64,000 nt of DNA from Rossellomorea marisflavi (GCF_009806575.1 NZ_CP047095.1:2484001-2548000), one strand, 5' to 3'; counted from the stretch's first letter, positions 51,331-60,718 are shown. The notes: a model not told the origin generated them from the letters alone. Numbers and translations are program-made.

Positions 51331-51597
51331 TCATGCCAGTCCCTGTGCATCCATCCACTTCAGAGCTTCCTTCCTGGAGGATATCCTCTGCGTATGGAGC
51401 CTTTCAAGGATGGACATATAAAAGCTGCTGTCGAATGCCTTCTGGGCCTTCAGGGTAATTTCAATGGCGCTGTTGACGACCTCATCAGATGCACCTGTAT
51501 ATTGTTTGCCGAAGTAGATGAAACCGATGGCATCTTCTTGAAATTTAAAACCCCTGTTTTCCAGATCAATCAGAAAATCCTCTGTTGTTTTTTTCAC
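51331..51597 (-). CDS. small hypothetical protein (possibly DUF6123 type)
   Basis: 88 residues from GTG 51597 (GAGG six bases before). The pattern IGFIYFGKQYTGA then helices ending RKEALKWMDAQGL recalls a Bacillus family annotated DUF6123; I am not certain. Soluble, mainly helical. It lies just downstream of yuiD, same direction. Confidence 0.7.
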   Translation of the reverse strand: MKKTTEDFLIDLENRGFKFQEDAIGFIYFGKQYTGASDEVVNSAIEITLKAQKAFDSSFYMSILERLHTQRISSRKEALKWMDAQGLA

Positions 51598-51621
51598 GTT
51601 TCTCCTCACCCTACTGAAGCG

Positions 51622-52092
51622 TTATCTGCTTTTCCGATTTCCCCCGATCCTATGGGAGAATAAACCTGTGATCACTCCGAGGACCGCCCCGCCTATCACT
51701 TCTTCCGGCTGATGTCCAAGCATCTCCTTCAAGCGTTTCGGCTGCTTCTCCTCAAAGGGGACCCCTTCATGTTCGTTTGCTTTCTGGACCAGATCATTCA
51801 AGCTGTTCACCTTTAAGGTGAGTTCACCCGTCTGTCTCCTGATTCCCTGGGCATCATACATGACGATGAGACCGAAAATGAATGCCAGGGCAAAATCCAT
51901 CGTCCTGAATCCTCTCTTCAGGGCAATGAATGTCGCAAGAGATGCGACCCCGGCGCTATGGGAGCTCGGCATCCCGCCGGTCTGGAAGAACACCCCTGCC
52001 TTCCATTTGCCCGATTTAAGGTAATGGAGCGGAATCTTGAGCCCCTGTGCCACGATGATGCTCAGTAAAGCGGTGATTATTCCTTTGTTCAT
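51622..52092 (-). CDS. yuiD: divergent PAP2 family membrane protein YuiD
   Basis: 156 residues. Hydrophobic helices and the motif GGMPSSHSAGVASL and a LGHQPEEVIGGAVLG segment identify the divergent PAP2 (DUF212) family. It is a membrane phosphatase-like protein of unknown substrate, perhaps a lipid phosphate. B. subtilis YuiD is 158 residues. Confidence 0.92.
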   Translation of the reverse strand: MNKGIITALLSIIVAQGLKIPLHYLKSGKWKAGVFFQTGGMPSSHSAGVASLATFIALKRGFRTMDFALAFIFGLIVMYDAQGIRRQTGELTLKVNSLNDLVQKANEHEGVPFEEKQPKRLKEMLGHQPEEVIGGAVLGVITGLFSHRIGGNRKSR

Positions 52093-52139
52093 GCCATCCC
52101 CTCCTTTGAGGATAGTGTGCCCTTAAGGATGGTTTCCTT

Positions 52140-53054
52140 TCATCCGGAAGCAGGAAGCATGACATTAGATCCCAGGAGGTATCGTCTGAGCACCTTCAGC
52201 TCCATTTCCTCCACTACATCGAGATGTTCTGAGGATACTTGGTTCCATACACATTCTGAAAGCTTCACATCCAGTGGAACCTCACAGTGGATTTCCGCCA
52301 ATTTCCTTGACAGGTGAAGCATATCCAGGTCGGCTTCGATTTTTTTCTTCTGGGAAGGTGTCAAGGAAGACAGGTTTTGAAGGATGCCTTCGATATCCCC
52401 GTGCTCCTGGATGAGTTTCATGGCTGTCTTTTCCCCGATCCCCTTGACTCCGGGATAGCCGTCACTCGTGTCACCCATGAGGGCCTTCACGTCGATGAAC
52501 TGTTGGGGCGTGATACCCTTTTCTTCTACAAACCCGTTCTTCGTATACGTTTTATAGTTCCCGAATCCTTTTTGAAGGAGCATGATTTCAATGCCATCGT
52601 CGAGTAGTTGCAGAAGGTCCTGATCACCGCTGACGACCGAAACCTTCCGTTCAACCTTGTATTCCTTTGCAAGGGTCCCGATGCAGTCATCCGCTTCATA
52701 ACCCGAGACTCCTACGTTTGAAAGATTGAATCGGCCGGCTACTTCTTTGGCAAGATCGAACTGGGGAATGAGCTCCACCGGCGGGGCATTCCGATTCGAT
52801 TTATAGTCCTCATATACTTCGTTCCTGAACGTTTTGCTCCCCATGTCCCAGCAGATGATGATATGCGTCGGATCAGCGTGTTCTGCTGCCATGAAGAGAT
52901 GCTTCATGAATCCCTGCACGCCGTTTGTCGGCAGCCCTTGTGAATTCACCATGAACTGACCGCTGACGGCCGTTGCAAAAAAGGAACGGAATAAAAGCGC
53001 CATTCCGTCCACTAATAATATATGCTCTTGTCTTGATTCCAAACTGAACACCAC
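52140..53054 (-). CDS. ypcP: 5'-3' exonuclease, YpcP-like
   Basis: 304 residues. LLVDGMALLFRSFFA, CWDMGSKTFRNEVYEDYKSNR, GYEADDCIGTLA, VSGDQDLLQLL and KALMGDTSDGYPGVKGIGEKTA (H3TH) are the acidic and helix motifs of the FEN/PolA-N-terminal 5'-nuclease family. It is a stand-alone 5'-3' exonuclease that removes flaps or RNA primers, acting redundantly with PolA. Start uncertain: GTG at 53054 or a nearby TTG, both with weak ribosome sites. Confidence 0.92.
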   Translation of the reverse strand: MVFSLESRQEHILLVDGMALLFRSFFATAVSGQFMVNSQGLPTNGVQGFMKHLFMAAEHADPTHIIICWDMGSKTFRNEVYEDYKSNRNAPPVELIPQFDLAKEVAGRFNLSNVGVSGYEADDCIGTLAKEYKVERKVSVVSGDQDLLQLLDDGIEIMLLQKGFGNYKTYTKNGFVEEKGITPQQFIDVKALMGDTSDGYPGVKGIGEKTAMKLIQEHGDIEGILQNLSSLTPSQKKKIEADLDMLHLSRKLAEIHCEVPLDVKLSECVWNQVSSEHLDVVEEMELKVLRRYLLGSNVMLPASG

Positions 53055-53098
53055 TTTTCATCAAATTCGATGAATACAGTATACCACAGATGTACGGC

Positions 53099-53941
53099 TT
53101 ACTGGTTGGAAATACCCGGATTCGCTACTTTGTTTCCAGGGTAAGAAACCCAGTCGCTGTAGCTTCCGGCGTATAATCTGACGTCTTCGAATCCCGATTC
53201 AAGCATGGAGATGATATTCGGCGTGGCCGTGATCCCGGAGCCGCAATAAACGATGACCCGCTGTTGTTTATCCATACCGGCGTATCGTTGCTTCTGGATT
53301 TCAGGATCAAGGTATCTTCCTTCCGACAGTGCATCAAACCATGGAAGATTGACGGCACCCGGTATATGACCCGCTACACGGTCGAGGGGTTCTTCCTCTC
53401 CGCAATATCTCTCACTGCTCCTTGAATCGATGAGGACCACATCACTCTCTCCCTCTGCAATGGCCCTCACTTCCTCTACCCCTGCGATCATGTACTCTTT
53501 TATGGTCGGTTGATAGTGCCTTTCCCTGGGGGAAGGCACTTCTTTTGTGACTGGAAAATCGTTTCTCTTCCATTCTTTTAAACCTCCATCCATTACATAG
53601 ACCCTTTCATGGCCGATGAAGCGGAACAGCCACCAGGCCCTTGCAGCCGGTGCAGCATCCCCTCCATCATAGAGGACAACGGTCGAATCTTGTTGGATGC
53701 CTGCTTTTCCGACCTTATCGACAAATAGAGCTATATCCGGAAGAGGATGACGTCCGCCGTGGGTTTGGACTGGACCGCTTAGATCCTGTCCTAGGTCGAA
53801 GTGGACAGCGCCCGGTATATGCTCTTCATGATAGAGGCCTGCCCCTTCACCGGTGGACAGGACAGCTTGACAATCGACCATTGCGAGGGATGGATCCTCT
53901 AAATGTTCGAAGACCCACTCGCAGTTTTTGATGAAATTCAT
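53099..53941 (-). CDS. sulfurtransferase (tandem rhodanese)
   Basis: 280 residues, two rhodanese domains. The second has the active loop IVYCGSGITAT (catalytic Cys near 237), matching 3-mercaptopyruvate/thiosulfate sulfurtransferases (CG[S/T]G[V/I]T). The first domain is inactive (VLYDGGDAA). It moves sulfur to cyanide or thiols. ATG 53941 overlaps the preceding small gene by 3 bases and has AGAGG nine bases upstream. Confidence 0.92.
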   Translation of the reverse strand: MNFIKNCEWVFEHLEDPSLAMVDCQAVLSTGEGAGLYHEEHIPGAVHFDLGQDLSGPVQTHGGRHPLPDIALFVDKVGKAGIQQDSTVVLYDGGDAAPAARAWWLFRFIGHERVYVMDGGLKEWKRNDFPVTKEVPSPRERHYQPTIKEYMIAGVEEVRAIAEGESDVVLIDSRSSERYCGEEEPLDRVAGHIPGAVNLPWFDALSEGRYLDPEIQKQRYAGMDKQQRVIVYCGSGITATPNIISMLESGFEDVRLYAGSYSDWVSYPGNKVANPGISNQ

Positions 53942-54129
53942 GATTTCCATCCTCTCTTCTCCATTAATTTGACGACCTGCTCCTTAGGCACCCAGCAGTC
54001 GAACCGGTAGGAAGGCCGAGTGTCGAAGCCAAGGCGGGCACATATGTAGCGCGTGCCCCCGTTCTCTTTATAAGCACGGAAGTGGATGCAGGTGGCACAG
54101 ACGTGGAAGGGATTAGGCTCCTTCTTCAT
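53938..54129 (-). CDS. small Cys-containing protein between dynA and sulfurtransferase
   Basis: 63 residues. CATCIHF and YICARLGF plus FDCWVP give four or five cysteines in zinc-finger-like spacing. Its start lies 17 bases inside dynA and its end overlaps the sulfurtransferase start, so it is translationally coupled with both. Conserved look, function unknown. Possibly a metal-binding adaptor. Confidence 0.8.
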   Translation of the reverse strand: MKKEPNPFHVCATCIHFRAYKENGGTRYICARLGFDTRPSYRFDCWVPKEQVVKLMEKRGWKS

Positions 54130-57100
54130 GGCTCAAGCCCTCCAATCGGGCAAGATCCGCTGCCAGACTTTCAAGGTCCTGCACTTCCGCCGTCACGTTG
54201 ATGAGGGAGTCGAGTTGCTCTGACAGCTGTTCCTGTGAATCCACCATCAGCTTTTCATGATCCCTCTCCAAAAGCGATGCCGCCCACTTTGTCAGGCGTG
54301 TTTCTTCTGTTGAAAGATAAACATCTGCAGGAGACGAAAGGGATTTTTCCACTTTTTCTTGAATTTCTTTCTTCCCGCCCTTCTCAAAGAAGTGCTTTGG
54401 ATTTTTGAACGAGTGAAACGCACTCTTCACGTCTGCTTCCTGAAGTCCTTCGGAGAACTCAATAGATGGTCGCTCATCAAAATCGGGCTGGATCAGATAA
54501 AGTTCTGGTTCCAATGCTTTGATCCGCCTTTCCAACTCCTCAAGCTTCCCTTTCAATGCCCGGTCGATGAACCGTTCGGTCCGGAGGGAGGTCGCCCTCA
54601 TTTCCTGTGCAAAATCATAGGAGATGCTCCGCGTCAATTCTTCAGTTCCAGCTGAGATGGCTTTTTCCGGATTCCCATTTGAAGGAAATCTTCCCGGATG
54701 GAAGGCTTCCTTGAAGAAATCGGGGAGCCTGTAAAACACCCTTTGCTTCACATAGTGCAGGAGCTCTGAGAGTTCTTGACGCATTTCTACGAGAAGCGGG
54801 TCTGGTGTTTCCGTGTTCAGGATGCGCAGGACGTTCTCTTTTGTTTCCAAAAGATGCTCCCTGCGCCTTTCTTTCGATACCTGATCCGTTGAGGCGAATT
54901 CCACCCACTGGCGGAACCTGTTGTAGCCCCTTTCCCATTCATGGATGGCGGCATCGATGCTCATCTGGACGAGTTCCTCTTCTATGAAGGTGTGGAAGGC
55001 CTCCCTGAATGGGATCATGCCGGAGGCCGCTTCTTCCCGCATGGCCTGAAGGGAAGAGACTCCGTGAATGCGCGGGAAGCGGATGCCATACTGCAGGAGC
55101 TGAGACTCCACGTAGCCCAGGACCTCGTCTTTTTCTTCTTCATTAGCGGCAAGGTCGATGGCGTTCACGATGAAGAACATTTTATCAAGCTCGAACGAGT
55201 CCTTCACCCTTCCAAGCTGAATGAGGAACTCCCTGTCGGCTTTGGCAAAAGCGTGATTGTAATACGTAACGAAAAGGACGGCATCCGCATTCTTGATGTA
55301 CTCGAATGCGACTCCGGTATGACGTGCATTGATGGAATCGGCACCCGGCGTATCCACCAGGGTGATCCCCTGCCGTGTAAGGGGACAATCGAAATAAAGA
55401 TCAATGCTTTCAACAAAACATGATCGTGATTCATTGGCTACATAAGTGCGGTACTCGTCGATCGACACAAGCTTGACGGAGCCGAGATCGGCTGCAAGCT
55501 TTTCATACCCGGAGTGGAAGGCCGACAGGAAGGACCGATGGACATTTTCCCGATCCTTCGACTGAAGGATTGATGGAATCAACGAGTAGGCTGCCTCCAG
55601 TGAATCCACCCTTTCACCGAAATGAGAAAGGGAGTGATTCAGATCACCAAGCATCTGCTCGGGTGATTTGATATGAACATCGGCAGTCTGATGCACGTGA
55701 TCATCGGAAACCGGACAGATCCTGTTGATGGAAGCCGTGGTGGGGTTCGGACTCACAGGCAAGACCGATTGTCCAAGGAGGGCATTGGCAAAGGAAGATT
55801 TGCCTGCGCTGAATGCCCCGAACAAAGCGATCGTGAATGATTGATCGAGGATGCGCTCCCTTTTCCCCCTGAGAAACCCTGCGGTTCTCCGGAATCCTTC
55901 ATATTTTGAGAATACCTCTTCAAGGACGGTCAATTTTCGGGCGGCCTCCTCCTTCGTTATACGGCCAGCCGATTCGTTCGCACGATCGGGGATCTCCGTA
56001 TGAATCTCCTCACCCACGTCGGAGGAAGGTTTTTCAAGTTCTTCCTCACTGCGGTAATGAGAATCCCTGATGTCCCACTTCTTCAACCATGATGACACGA
56101 CACCCTCCGATATGGCCGAATCTCCCGCTCCTTCACGGATACGGTTTGCTTGCTCGAGCCGCTCTTCTTTGATCTGATTCCATTTCAGGAACACAGCCGT
56201 TTTTTCCTGAACAGTCCGGAGTTCTTCTTCCATGTGCTCATTTTCATCCATGAATGCGGTGTCGATTTCTTCTGTCATTTCTTCCATGAGGACATTGGTC
56301 TTCAATCGGCACCTCTTCTTGATCTCTTCTGCCAGTTCATTGCAGTATTGAAGAACGTAATCACCATTCAGTCCGGCTCCCTCGCGGATCACACCCGTAA
56401 TGAAAGCCGAGTCCACTTCAAGAGACAATTGGTCCCATCTCTCGATGAATTGTCCGGAAAGACCGGCACTTTTGGCTAATTTTTTCCCCAGGGTCCTGAT
56501 ATGCCACTGAAGCTGTGAGTCGATTCTGCTGTTGAGATCGGACAGGAAAGCCCCAAGCCTTGTCTCCTTCTCTTCTTCGGTTTTTTGCCCTGCGAAAAGG
56601 AAGCCTATTTTGAATCCTTTCTGACGGCTTTCAAGGAACCGCTCTGCCAGTTCCCTCGTTTCAAAAGGCATGAGATACGCATTCTTCAGGATATCGGTCC
56701 GCTCCTCTTCGAATGTATTCCTTATTCCTGTCCTGGCCAATAATCGGTCGAGGAGTTCGTTCTCAAGGATGAACGCACTGTCCATATCTTCCCATTCACT
56801 GTTATCAAGTCCGCTCTCTTCCTTTACCTGATCGAGCTTGCTTTTGTACCATTCATCATGCTCCTGTATCAACTGGGAGAGGGAAGCTTGAAGGGATTCT
56901 GCGATAAGGGATTTTCTGTTCGAAACCTGTCTTTCAACAAGCTGCTCCAGTTCAGGCAGGTCATTCCCTTCCATATCGGGCTTCCTCAGACTCGTATAGA
57001 AAATACCTTCCGGCTCGACTCCCCATGATCCAAACGCATCCTTCACAGCGGTTTTGAACGTCTCGAAGGAGATTTCCGTTTCGTTATGTTTGTCGATCTG

Positions 57101-57697
57101 ATTGATCACAAGGTACTGCTTCACTCCGTGCAGGCTCAGTTCCCGGGTGAATTCGAAGTTCACCTGTGATTGGACATGGTTGTAATCCATCACGTAAAAT
57201 ACCGCATCCGCCAGATGCAGGGCAGACTCCGTCGACAGACGATGAGCGTCATCTGTACTGTCTACTCCCGGAGTATCGAGGATGGATACATCTTTATCCA
57301 TATTCGATCTGCCGATTTCAACCGAATATACATCACGATCCTTGCACCATTCCCGCACTTTGTCTTCATCATATGGGGCAGGAATGAAGACGGGATACTG
57401 ATGATGATAGTAGATCTTGGCATAGTCGGAATCCGTTTTCTTCACCTTAACCAGATTGGCACTGGTCGGTATGGGGGATGCAGGAAGGACACTGTCGCCG
57501 ATGAGGTGATTGATCATGCTGGATTTTCCTGCGGAAAAATGTCCGCAGAATGCAAGGATGAGCTCCTCCCCATGCATTTTTTCAGCCAGGCGTTCCGCTT
57601 TCTCAACCCGTTCTTCATCGCCCGCCAAACGGAATCGCTCACTGAGGGAAGCGATTGTTTGCATGGATGTATGTATGGTTCGTTTCGTCGTATTCAT
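54113..57697 (-). CDS. dynA: dynamin-like protein DynA (YpbR)
   Basis: 1194 residues, near the length of B. subtilis DynA (1193). It has two dynamin-type GTPase modules: GHFSAGKSS at residues 52-60 with LDTPGVDS, and GAFSAGKSS near 625 with LVDTPGADS. Each is followed by long helical stalk regions rich in Glu/Arg. The fused two-head protein binds and fuses membranes, and helps the cell survive phage attack and membrane stress. ATG 57697. It is followed by the overlapping 63-residue gene and a sulfurtransferase. Confidence 0.97.
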   Translation of the reverse strand: MNTTKRTIHTSMQTIASLSERFRLAGDEERVEKAERLAEKMHGEELILAFCGHFSAGKSSMINHLIGDSVLPASPIPTSANLVKVKKTDSDYAKIYYHHQYPVFIPAPYDEDKVREWCKDRDVYSVEIGRSNMDKDVSILDTPGVDSTDDAHRLSTESALHLADAVFYVMDYNHVQSQVNFEFTRELSLHGVKQYLVINQIDKHNETEISFETFKTAVKDAFGSWGVEPEGIFYTSLRKPDMEGNDLPELEQLVERQVSNRKSLIAESLQASLSQLIQEHDEWYKSKLDQVKEESGLDNSEWEDMDSAFILENELLDRLLARTGIRNTFEEERTDILKNAYLMPFETRELAERFLESRQKGFKIGFLFAGQKTEEEKETRLGAFLSDLNSRIDSQLQWHIRTLGKKLAKSAGLSGQFIERWDQLSLEVDSAFITGVIREGAGLNGDYVLQYCNELAEEIKKRCRLKTNVLMEEMTEEIDTAFMDENEHMEEELRTVQEKTAVFLKWNQIKEERLEQANRIREGAGDSAISEGVVSSWLKKWDIRDSHYRSEEELEKPSSDVGEEIHTEIPDRANESAGRITKEEAARKLTVLEEVFSKYEGFRRTAGFLRGKRERILDQSFTIALFGAFSAGKSSFANALLGQSVLPVSPNPTTASINRICPVSDDHVHQTADVHIKSPEQMLGDLNHSLSHFGERVDSLEAAYSLIPSILQSKDRENVHRSFLSAFHSGYEKLAADLGSVKLVSIDEYRTYVANESRSCFVESIDLYFDCPLTRQGITLVDTPGADSINARHTGVAFEYIKNADAVLFVTYYNHAFAKADREFLIQLGRVKDSFELDKMFFIVNAIDLAANEEEKDEVLGYVESQLLQYGIRFPRIHGVSSLQAMREEAASGMIPFREAFHTFIEEELVQMSIDAAIHEWERGYNRFRQWVEFASTDQVSKERRREHLLETKENVLRILNTETPDPLLVEMRQELSELLHYVKQRVFYRLPDFFKEAFHPGRFPSNGNPEKAISAGTEELTRSISYDFAQEMRATSLRTERFIDRALKGKLEELERRIKALEPELYLIQPDFDERPSIEFSEGLQEADVKSAFHSFKNPKHFFEKGGKKEIQEKVEKSLSSPADVYLSTEETRLTKWAASLLERDHEKLMVDSQEQLSEQLDSLINVTAEVQDLESLAADLARLEGLSHEEGA

Positions 57698-57835
57698 AGG
57701 ACAATCCTCTTTTCAAAACGAGTTATGGTAACGCTTCTATTTTAGCGCATTTCCATCTTATTCTCTATGATATTCTCCCTTGAAGTGTTTGGTTTACCCA
57801 ATCTGCTTCTCCCCTGACTCTGATGCTTTTCCACA

Positions 57836-57864
57836 TAAAAAAACCATCCTTTCTGGATGGTTTT
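57836..57864. terminator. intrinsic terminator
   Basis: AAAACCATCC pairs with GGATGGTTTT around TTTCT; leftward exit is T-rich (seven T). It lies past the 54-residue membrane gene. Confidence 0.85.
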
Positions 57865-57869
57865 GAATG

Positions 57870-58034
57870 TTATCGAGTCGTTTCGTTCGGGATGAGATTG
57901 GACCCTGAGACGGTTCGCTTCTCGAACTTCAATGCCGTTTTACGCGGTTTTTCAGCTTTCATCATGTTGGACAATACATATTTCATCACAAATCCGTATA
58001 CCAGCACTGTCAGTAGTACAAGAAACCAAACCAT
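57870..58034 (-). CDS. small single-pass membrane protein (54 aa)
   Basis: 54 residues from ATG 58034 (AAGGAG nine bases before). One hydrophobic helix at the N-terminus (VWFLVLLTVLVYGFVM), then a basic tail KPRKTALKFEKRTV. No family recognised. It has a terminator and lies between dynA and bpsB. Confidence 0.65.
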   Translation of the reverse strand: MVWFLVLLTVLVYGFVMKYVLSNMMKAEKPRKTALKFEKRTVSGSNLIPNETTR

Positions 58035-58096
58035 ATACGTCCACTCCTTAATGAGAATCATCTTCAATTAGATCTTATCAAAAACGATAATCATTT

Positions 58097-58663
58097 TCAA
58101 TAAGAATCGCTATTTTTTCTGAAAACAGGGTATCCCCTTGTCTTTCCATGCTTATCACGGTAGTCGGTTTCACTTCTCAAAGCCCTCTCTTCTTCCGGGA
58201 TCCTGACGGAAAGCATCCACTGATTGAGGAGGGAGAACAGGACCATCGTAAGATAGGCATTGAAAAGGAGCGGGATGAGGATGAGCTCCAAGGTGACGAT
58301 AAGATAATTGGGATGCCTGAAATACCGGTATGGGCCTCTTGCCACAACGTGGGCCCCCTTGCAAACGATGATCTTCGTATTCCAGTAGCGTCCGAGGGAA
58401 AATATGGCCCACACCCTCCCACACTGCACCAGGAGGAATAGGGCGAACAAAGGAATCCAATAGGGATTCAAACTGAAGCCTGAGCTCCATGCTTCCAGGA
58501 GAAGGACAAGGAAGAAAGCTGTATGCATGGCCACCATCCATTTGTAATGCATCTGTCCGTATTCTATACCTCCCCGCTCCTTCATCCATTTTTCATTGGA
58601 ATGGGCGATGATGAGTTCTCCCAGCCTCTGGAGGATCAGGATGAGGAATATGACACCAAACAT
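58097..58663 (-). CDS. bpsB: BpsB-type isoprenylcysteine methyltransferase family enzyme
   Basis: 188 residues, four or five membrane helices. The C-terminal RGPYRYFRHPNYLIV motif with the conserved His and NxxH context marks the ICMT/PEMT family. In B. subtilis, BpsB (YpbQ) methylates alkylpyrones made by BpsA. ATG 58663 (GGGAGG seven bases before) lies 2 bases past the bpsA stop, so it is translationally coupled. It presumably acts on the membrane lipids made by BpsA. Confidence 0.92.
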   Translation of the reverse strand: MFGVIFLILILQRLGELIIAHSNEKWMKERGGIEYGQMHYKWMVAMHTAFFLVLLLEAWSSGFSLNPYWIPLFALFLLVQCGRVWAIFSLGRYWNTKIIVCKGAHVVARGPYRYFRHPNYLIVTLELILIPLLFNAYLTMVLFSLLNQWMLSVRIPEEERALRSETDYRDKHGKTRGYPVFRKNSDSY

Positions 58664-58665
58664 GT

Positions 58666-59736
58666 TCATCCCTCCCACCTGAGCAACAATAGTTCGGAGC
58701 TGAATCCCGGTCCAAGTGCCATGGCAAGGCCCAGCTCCCCATCCTTTCCTGCATGCAGCATTTCCTTCATCACATACAGGATCGTTGCGGACGACATATT
58801 CCCGTATTCCTGCAGGACAGCAAGTGTCGGGGCCAACATGGCTTTGGCGAACCCGAGTGATTTTTCATACGCATCGAGCACTTTCTTCCCCCCGGGGTGG
58901 GCGACGAATTGCCGGATATCGGCAAGGCCCACTCCTTCTTTTCGGAGGAACTCTTCCACATTCGGTCTCAGCCATGTTTCTACGAGATTTGGGATGGACT
59001 TCGAAAATACGACATACAGTCCTTCATTCCTGACTTCCCACCCCATGACGTCCAGAGAGTCCCGCAGGAGGGTTGAACGAGTCGAGATGACCCGAGGGAG
59101 CGGCTTATATCGTTTTTGCAGGAGGGGACTTTCATCTCCGCACAGGACGGCACACCCGATACCGTCGGCAAATAAGGATGTCCCGATCAGATTGCTTTTG
59201 GACCGGTCCCCGTGCTGGAAGGTGAGGGAACAAAGTTCGATGGCGAGAACGAGCACCGTAGAGGATGGAAAGGCACGGCAATACTCATTGGCCCTTGCCA
59301 GGCCGCTCGCTCCTCCTGCGCAGCCGAGACCCCAGATCGGGATTCGTTTAATATGTGGATCAAGACCGAGCTCATTCATGATCCTTGCTTCGATGGAAGG
59401 TGTCGCAATCCCAGAGGTGGAGATGGTGAATATCGCCTCCACGGGGCCACCCCCTATCGTTTCAAGCGCTTTTGTTACAGCCTCTTTGCCGTATTTCACA
59501 GCCAGCTCGATGTATTCCCCATTTTTCTCTTCGAAGGAGTGCGGACTGCCGAACCACTCCAAATCCTTTACAAAATACCTGCTGTTGATCTCCCCATTTT
59601 GGAATACGGTCAACAGTCGGTCGATATCTTTGAAACTTTCCTGAAAAAGCTGTTTGGCGAAAACAGACGCATCCTCCTGATCGATCCGATGCGGGGGGAT
59701 CGCCGTTTCAACTGAATAGATGACAGGCACGCTCAA
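58666..59736 (-). CDS. bpsA: type III polyketide synthase BpsA
   Basis: 356 residues, chalcone/stilbene-synthase-like. The active Cys is 139 in WGLGCAGGASG; a His near 287 (VAHPGGKK) and the Asn of GNMSSATI complete the triad. Bacillus BpsA makes alkylpyrones from fatty acyl-CoA and malonyl-CoA. The product is methylated by BpsB encoded next. ATG 59736. Confidence 0.96.
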   Translation of the reverse strand: MSVPVIYSVETAIPPHRIDQEDASVFAKQLFQESFKDIDRLLTVFQNGEINSRYFVKDLEWFGSPHSFEEKNGEYIELAVKYGKEAVTKALETIGGGPVEAIFTISTSGIATPSIEARIMNELGLDPHIKRIPIWGLGCAGGASGLARANEYCRAFPSSTVLVLAIELCSLTFQHGDRSKSNLIGTSLFADGIGCAVLCGDESPLLQKRYKPLPRVISTRSTLLRDSLDVMGWEVRNEGLYVVFSKSIPNLVETWLRPNVEEFLRKEGVGLADIRQFVAHPGGKKVLDAYEKSLGFAKAMLAPTLAVLQEYGNMSSATILYVMKEMLHAGKDGELGLAMALGPGFSSELLLLRWEG

Positions 59737-59799
59737 TCCATCTCCTTATCTTACAGATATGGATAGAATCCCCTGTTCATGACGGAACCATGCATGCAC

Positions 59800-59925
59800 T
59801 CATGTCTTTTTAGGCTGATGGTGAAGGATGATATCAATTTCGGTATCCGCCATCGCCAGGCAGAATCTGCACGCCTGTTTCCTCACATAAAGAAAGCAGC
59901 AGTGGCTGCAATAAAACCGTTTCAT
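59800..59925 (-). CDS. tiny Cys-rich protein (41 aa)
   Basis: 41 residues from ATG 59925, with GGGGG eight bases upstream. Cys pairs CSHCC (6-10) and CRFC (19-22) suggest one zinc site; the tail DIILHHQPKKT carries two His. It lies between the bpsA gene and the oxidase operon promoter, reading leftward towards bpsA. Too small for the family to be clear. Confidence 0.6.
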   Translation of the reverse strand: MKRFYCSHCCFLYVRKQACRFCLAMADTEIDIILHHQPKKT

Positions 59926-60020
59926 ATTTCATTCCCCCAGTCCTTTTTAATACTATATGCCGAATTTCCTTCCTCAAGGCAACGAAATCTTCACGTTCTT
60001 CACATTCTGTTCAAAAGTAG

Positions 60021-60063
60021 TGTGACTTATATCACAGATGATTCCCCGCGGTTCAGCTAAGAT
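60021..60063 (+). promoter_or_regulatory. FNR/CRP-type site and -10 of the ba3 oxidase operon
   Basis: TGTGACTTATATCACA (60021-60036) is a perfect TGTGA-N6-TCACA palindrome, the consensus of Bacillus Fnr. TAAGAT (60058-60063) is a likely -10. With a start near 60070 the palindrome centre is at about -41.5, the class II activator position. No good -35 is present, as expected for activator-dependent promoters. Confidence 0.65.
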
Positions 60064-60099
60064 GATGGGGAAGGAACAATCAGGATTGGGGTGAAGAAG

Positions 60100-60222
60100 A
60101 TGAAAGATCCTCAAAAAAGAGATAGCTCCTTACAGGGGACCTTCGTGTCCGTACTGGTGTTGGGACTCTTTTTGGCGGTGAGCTGGATAGGGGTATTCTT
60201 ATTATTCATGTCGCGATTTTAA
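60100..60222 (+). CDS. cytochrome c oxidase subunit 2A-like small membrane protein
   Basis: 40 residues: a short polar head (KDPQKRDSSLQG), then one hydrophobic helix (TFVSVLVLGLFLAVSWIGV) and SRF at the end. Matching small subunits (IIa) accompany ba3-type oxidases in Bacillaceae and Thermus. ATG 60100 follows GGGGTGAAG. It is first in the operon, 18 bases before subunit II. Confidence 0.8.
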   Translation: MKDPQKRDSSLQGTFVSVLVLGLFLAVSWIGVFLLFMSRF

Positions 60223-60240
60223 CGCAGGGAGTGATTTGTC

Positions 60241-60717
60241 ATGCATATGCACCTTTATGAAAAATGGTGGTTGACGCTTGGGACGGGTGCCCTGATCCTT
60301 TTCTTGATCATTCTCGGCGTCAGCGCCTTTCATCAAGGCCATAAGCCACCGAGTGCCAAAGCGTATATCGATCCTGAACGGGTGGATGCAACGGCACCCT
60401 TCGACCAACCGGGCCTGAAAGAGGTGAGCGGAAAGGACTGGGATTATGAATTAGTGATCGTCGCCTCTGCTTTTCACTATGAGCCCGCGGAATTTACCGT
60501 TCCGAAGGGTTCAAAGGTAAAGATCATGGCTACAACCAAAGATGTGATCCACGGATTCGAAGTGGCGGGCACCAACATCAACATGATGCTTGAACCCGGG
60601 TACATCAGTGAATATGTGACCACCCTCGATCAGACAGGGGAATTCCTGATTGTGTGCAATGAATACTGCGGGGCGGGACACCATACGATGAAATCCATGC
60701 TGAAGGTGGTAGACTAA
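60241..60717 (+). CDS. cytochrome c oxidase subunit II (ba3 type, CuA)
   Basis: 158 residues. One N-terminal membrane anchor (about 13-35) and a cupredoxin domain. Copper ligands are in VIHGFEVAG and VCNEYCGAGHHTM (two Cys, His, Met), giving the binuclear CuA centre. It accepts electrons from cytochrome c and passes them to subunit I. Ends one base before the start of subunit I (GTG 60719). Confidence 0.95.
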   Translation: MHMHLYEKWWLTLGTGALILFLIILGVSAFHQGHKPPSAKAYIDPERVDATAPFDQPGLKEVSGKDWDYELVIVASAFHYEPAEFTVPKGSKVKIMATTKDVIHGFEVAGTNINMMLEPGYISEYVTTLDQTGEFLIVCNEYCGAGHHTMKSMLKVVD

Positions 60718-60718
60718 T

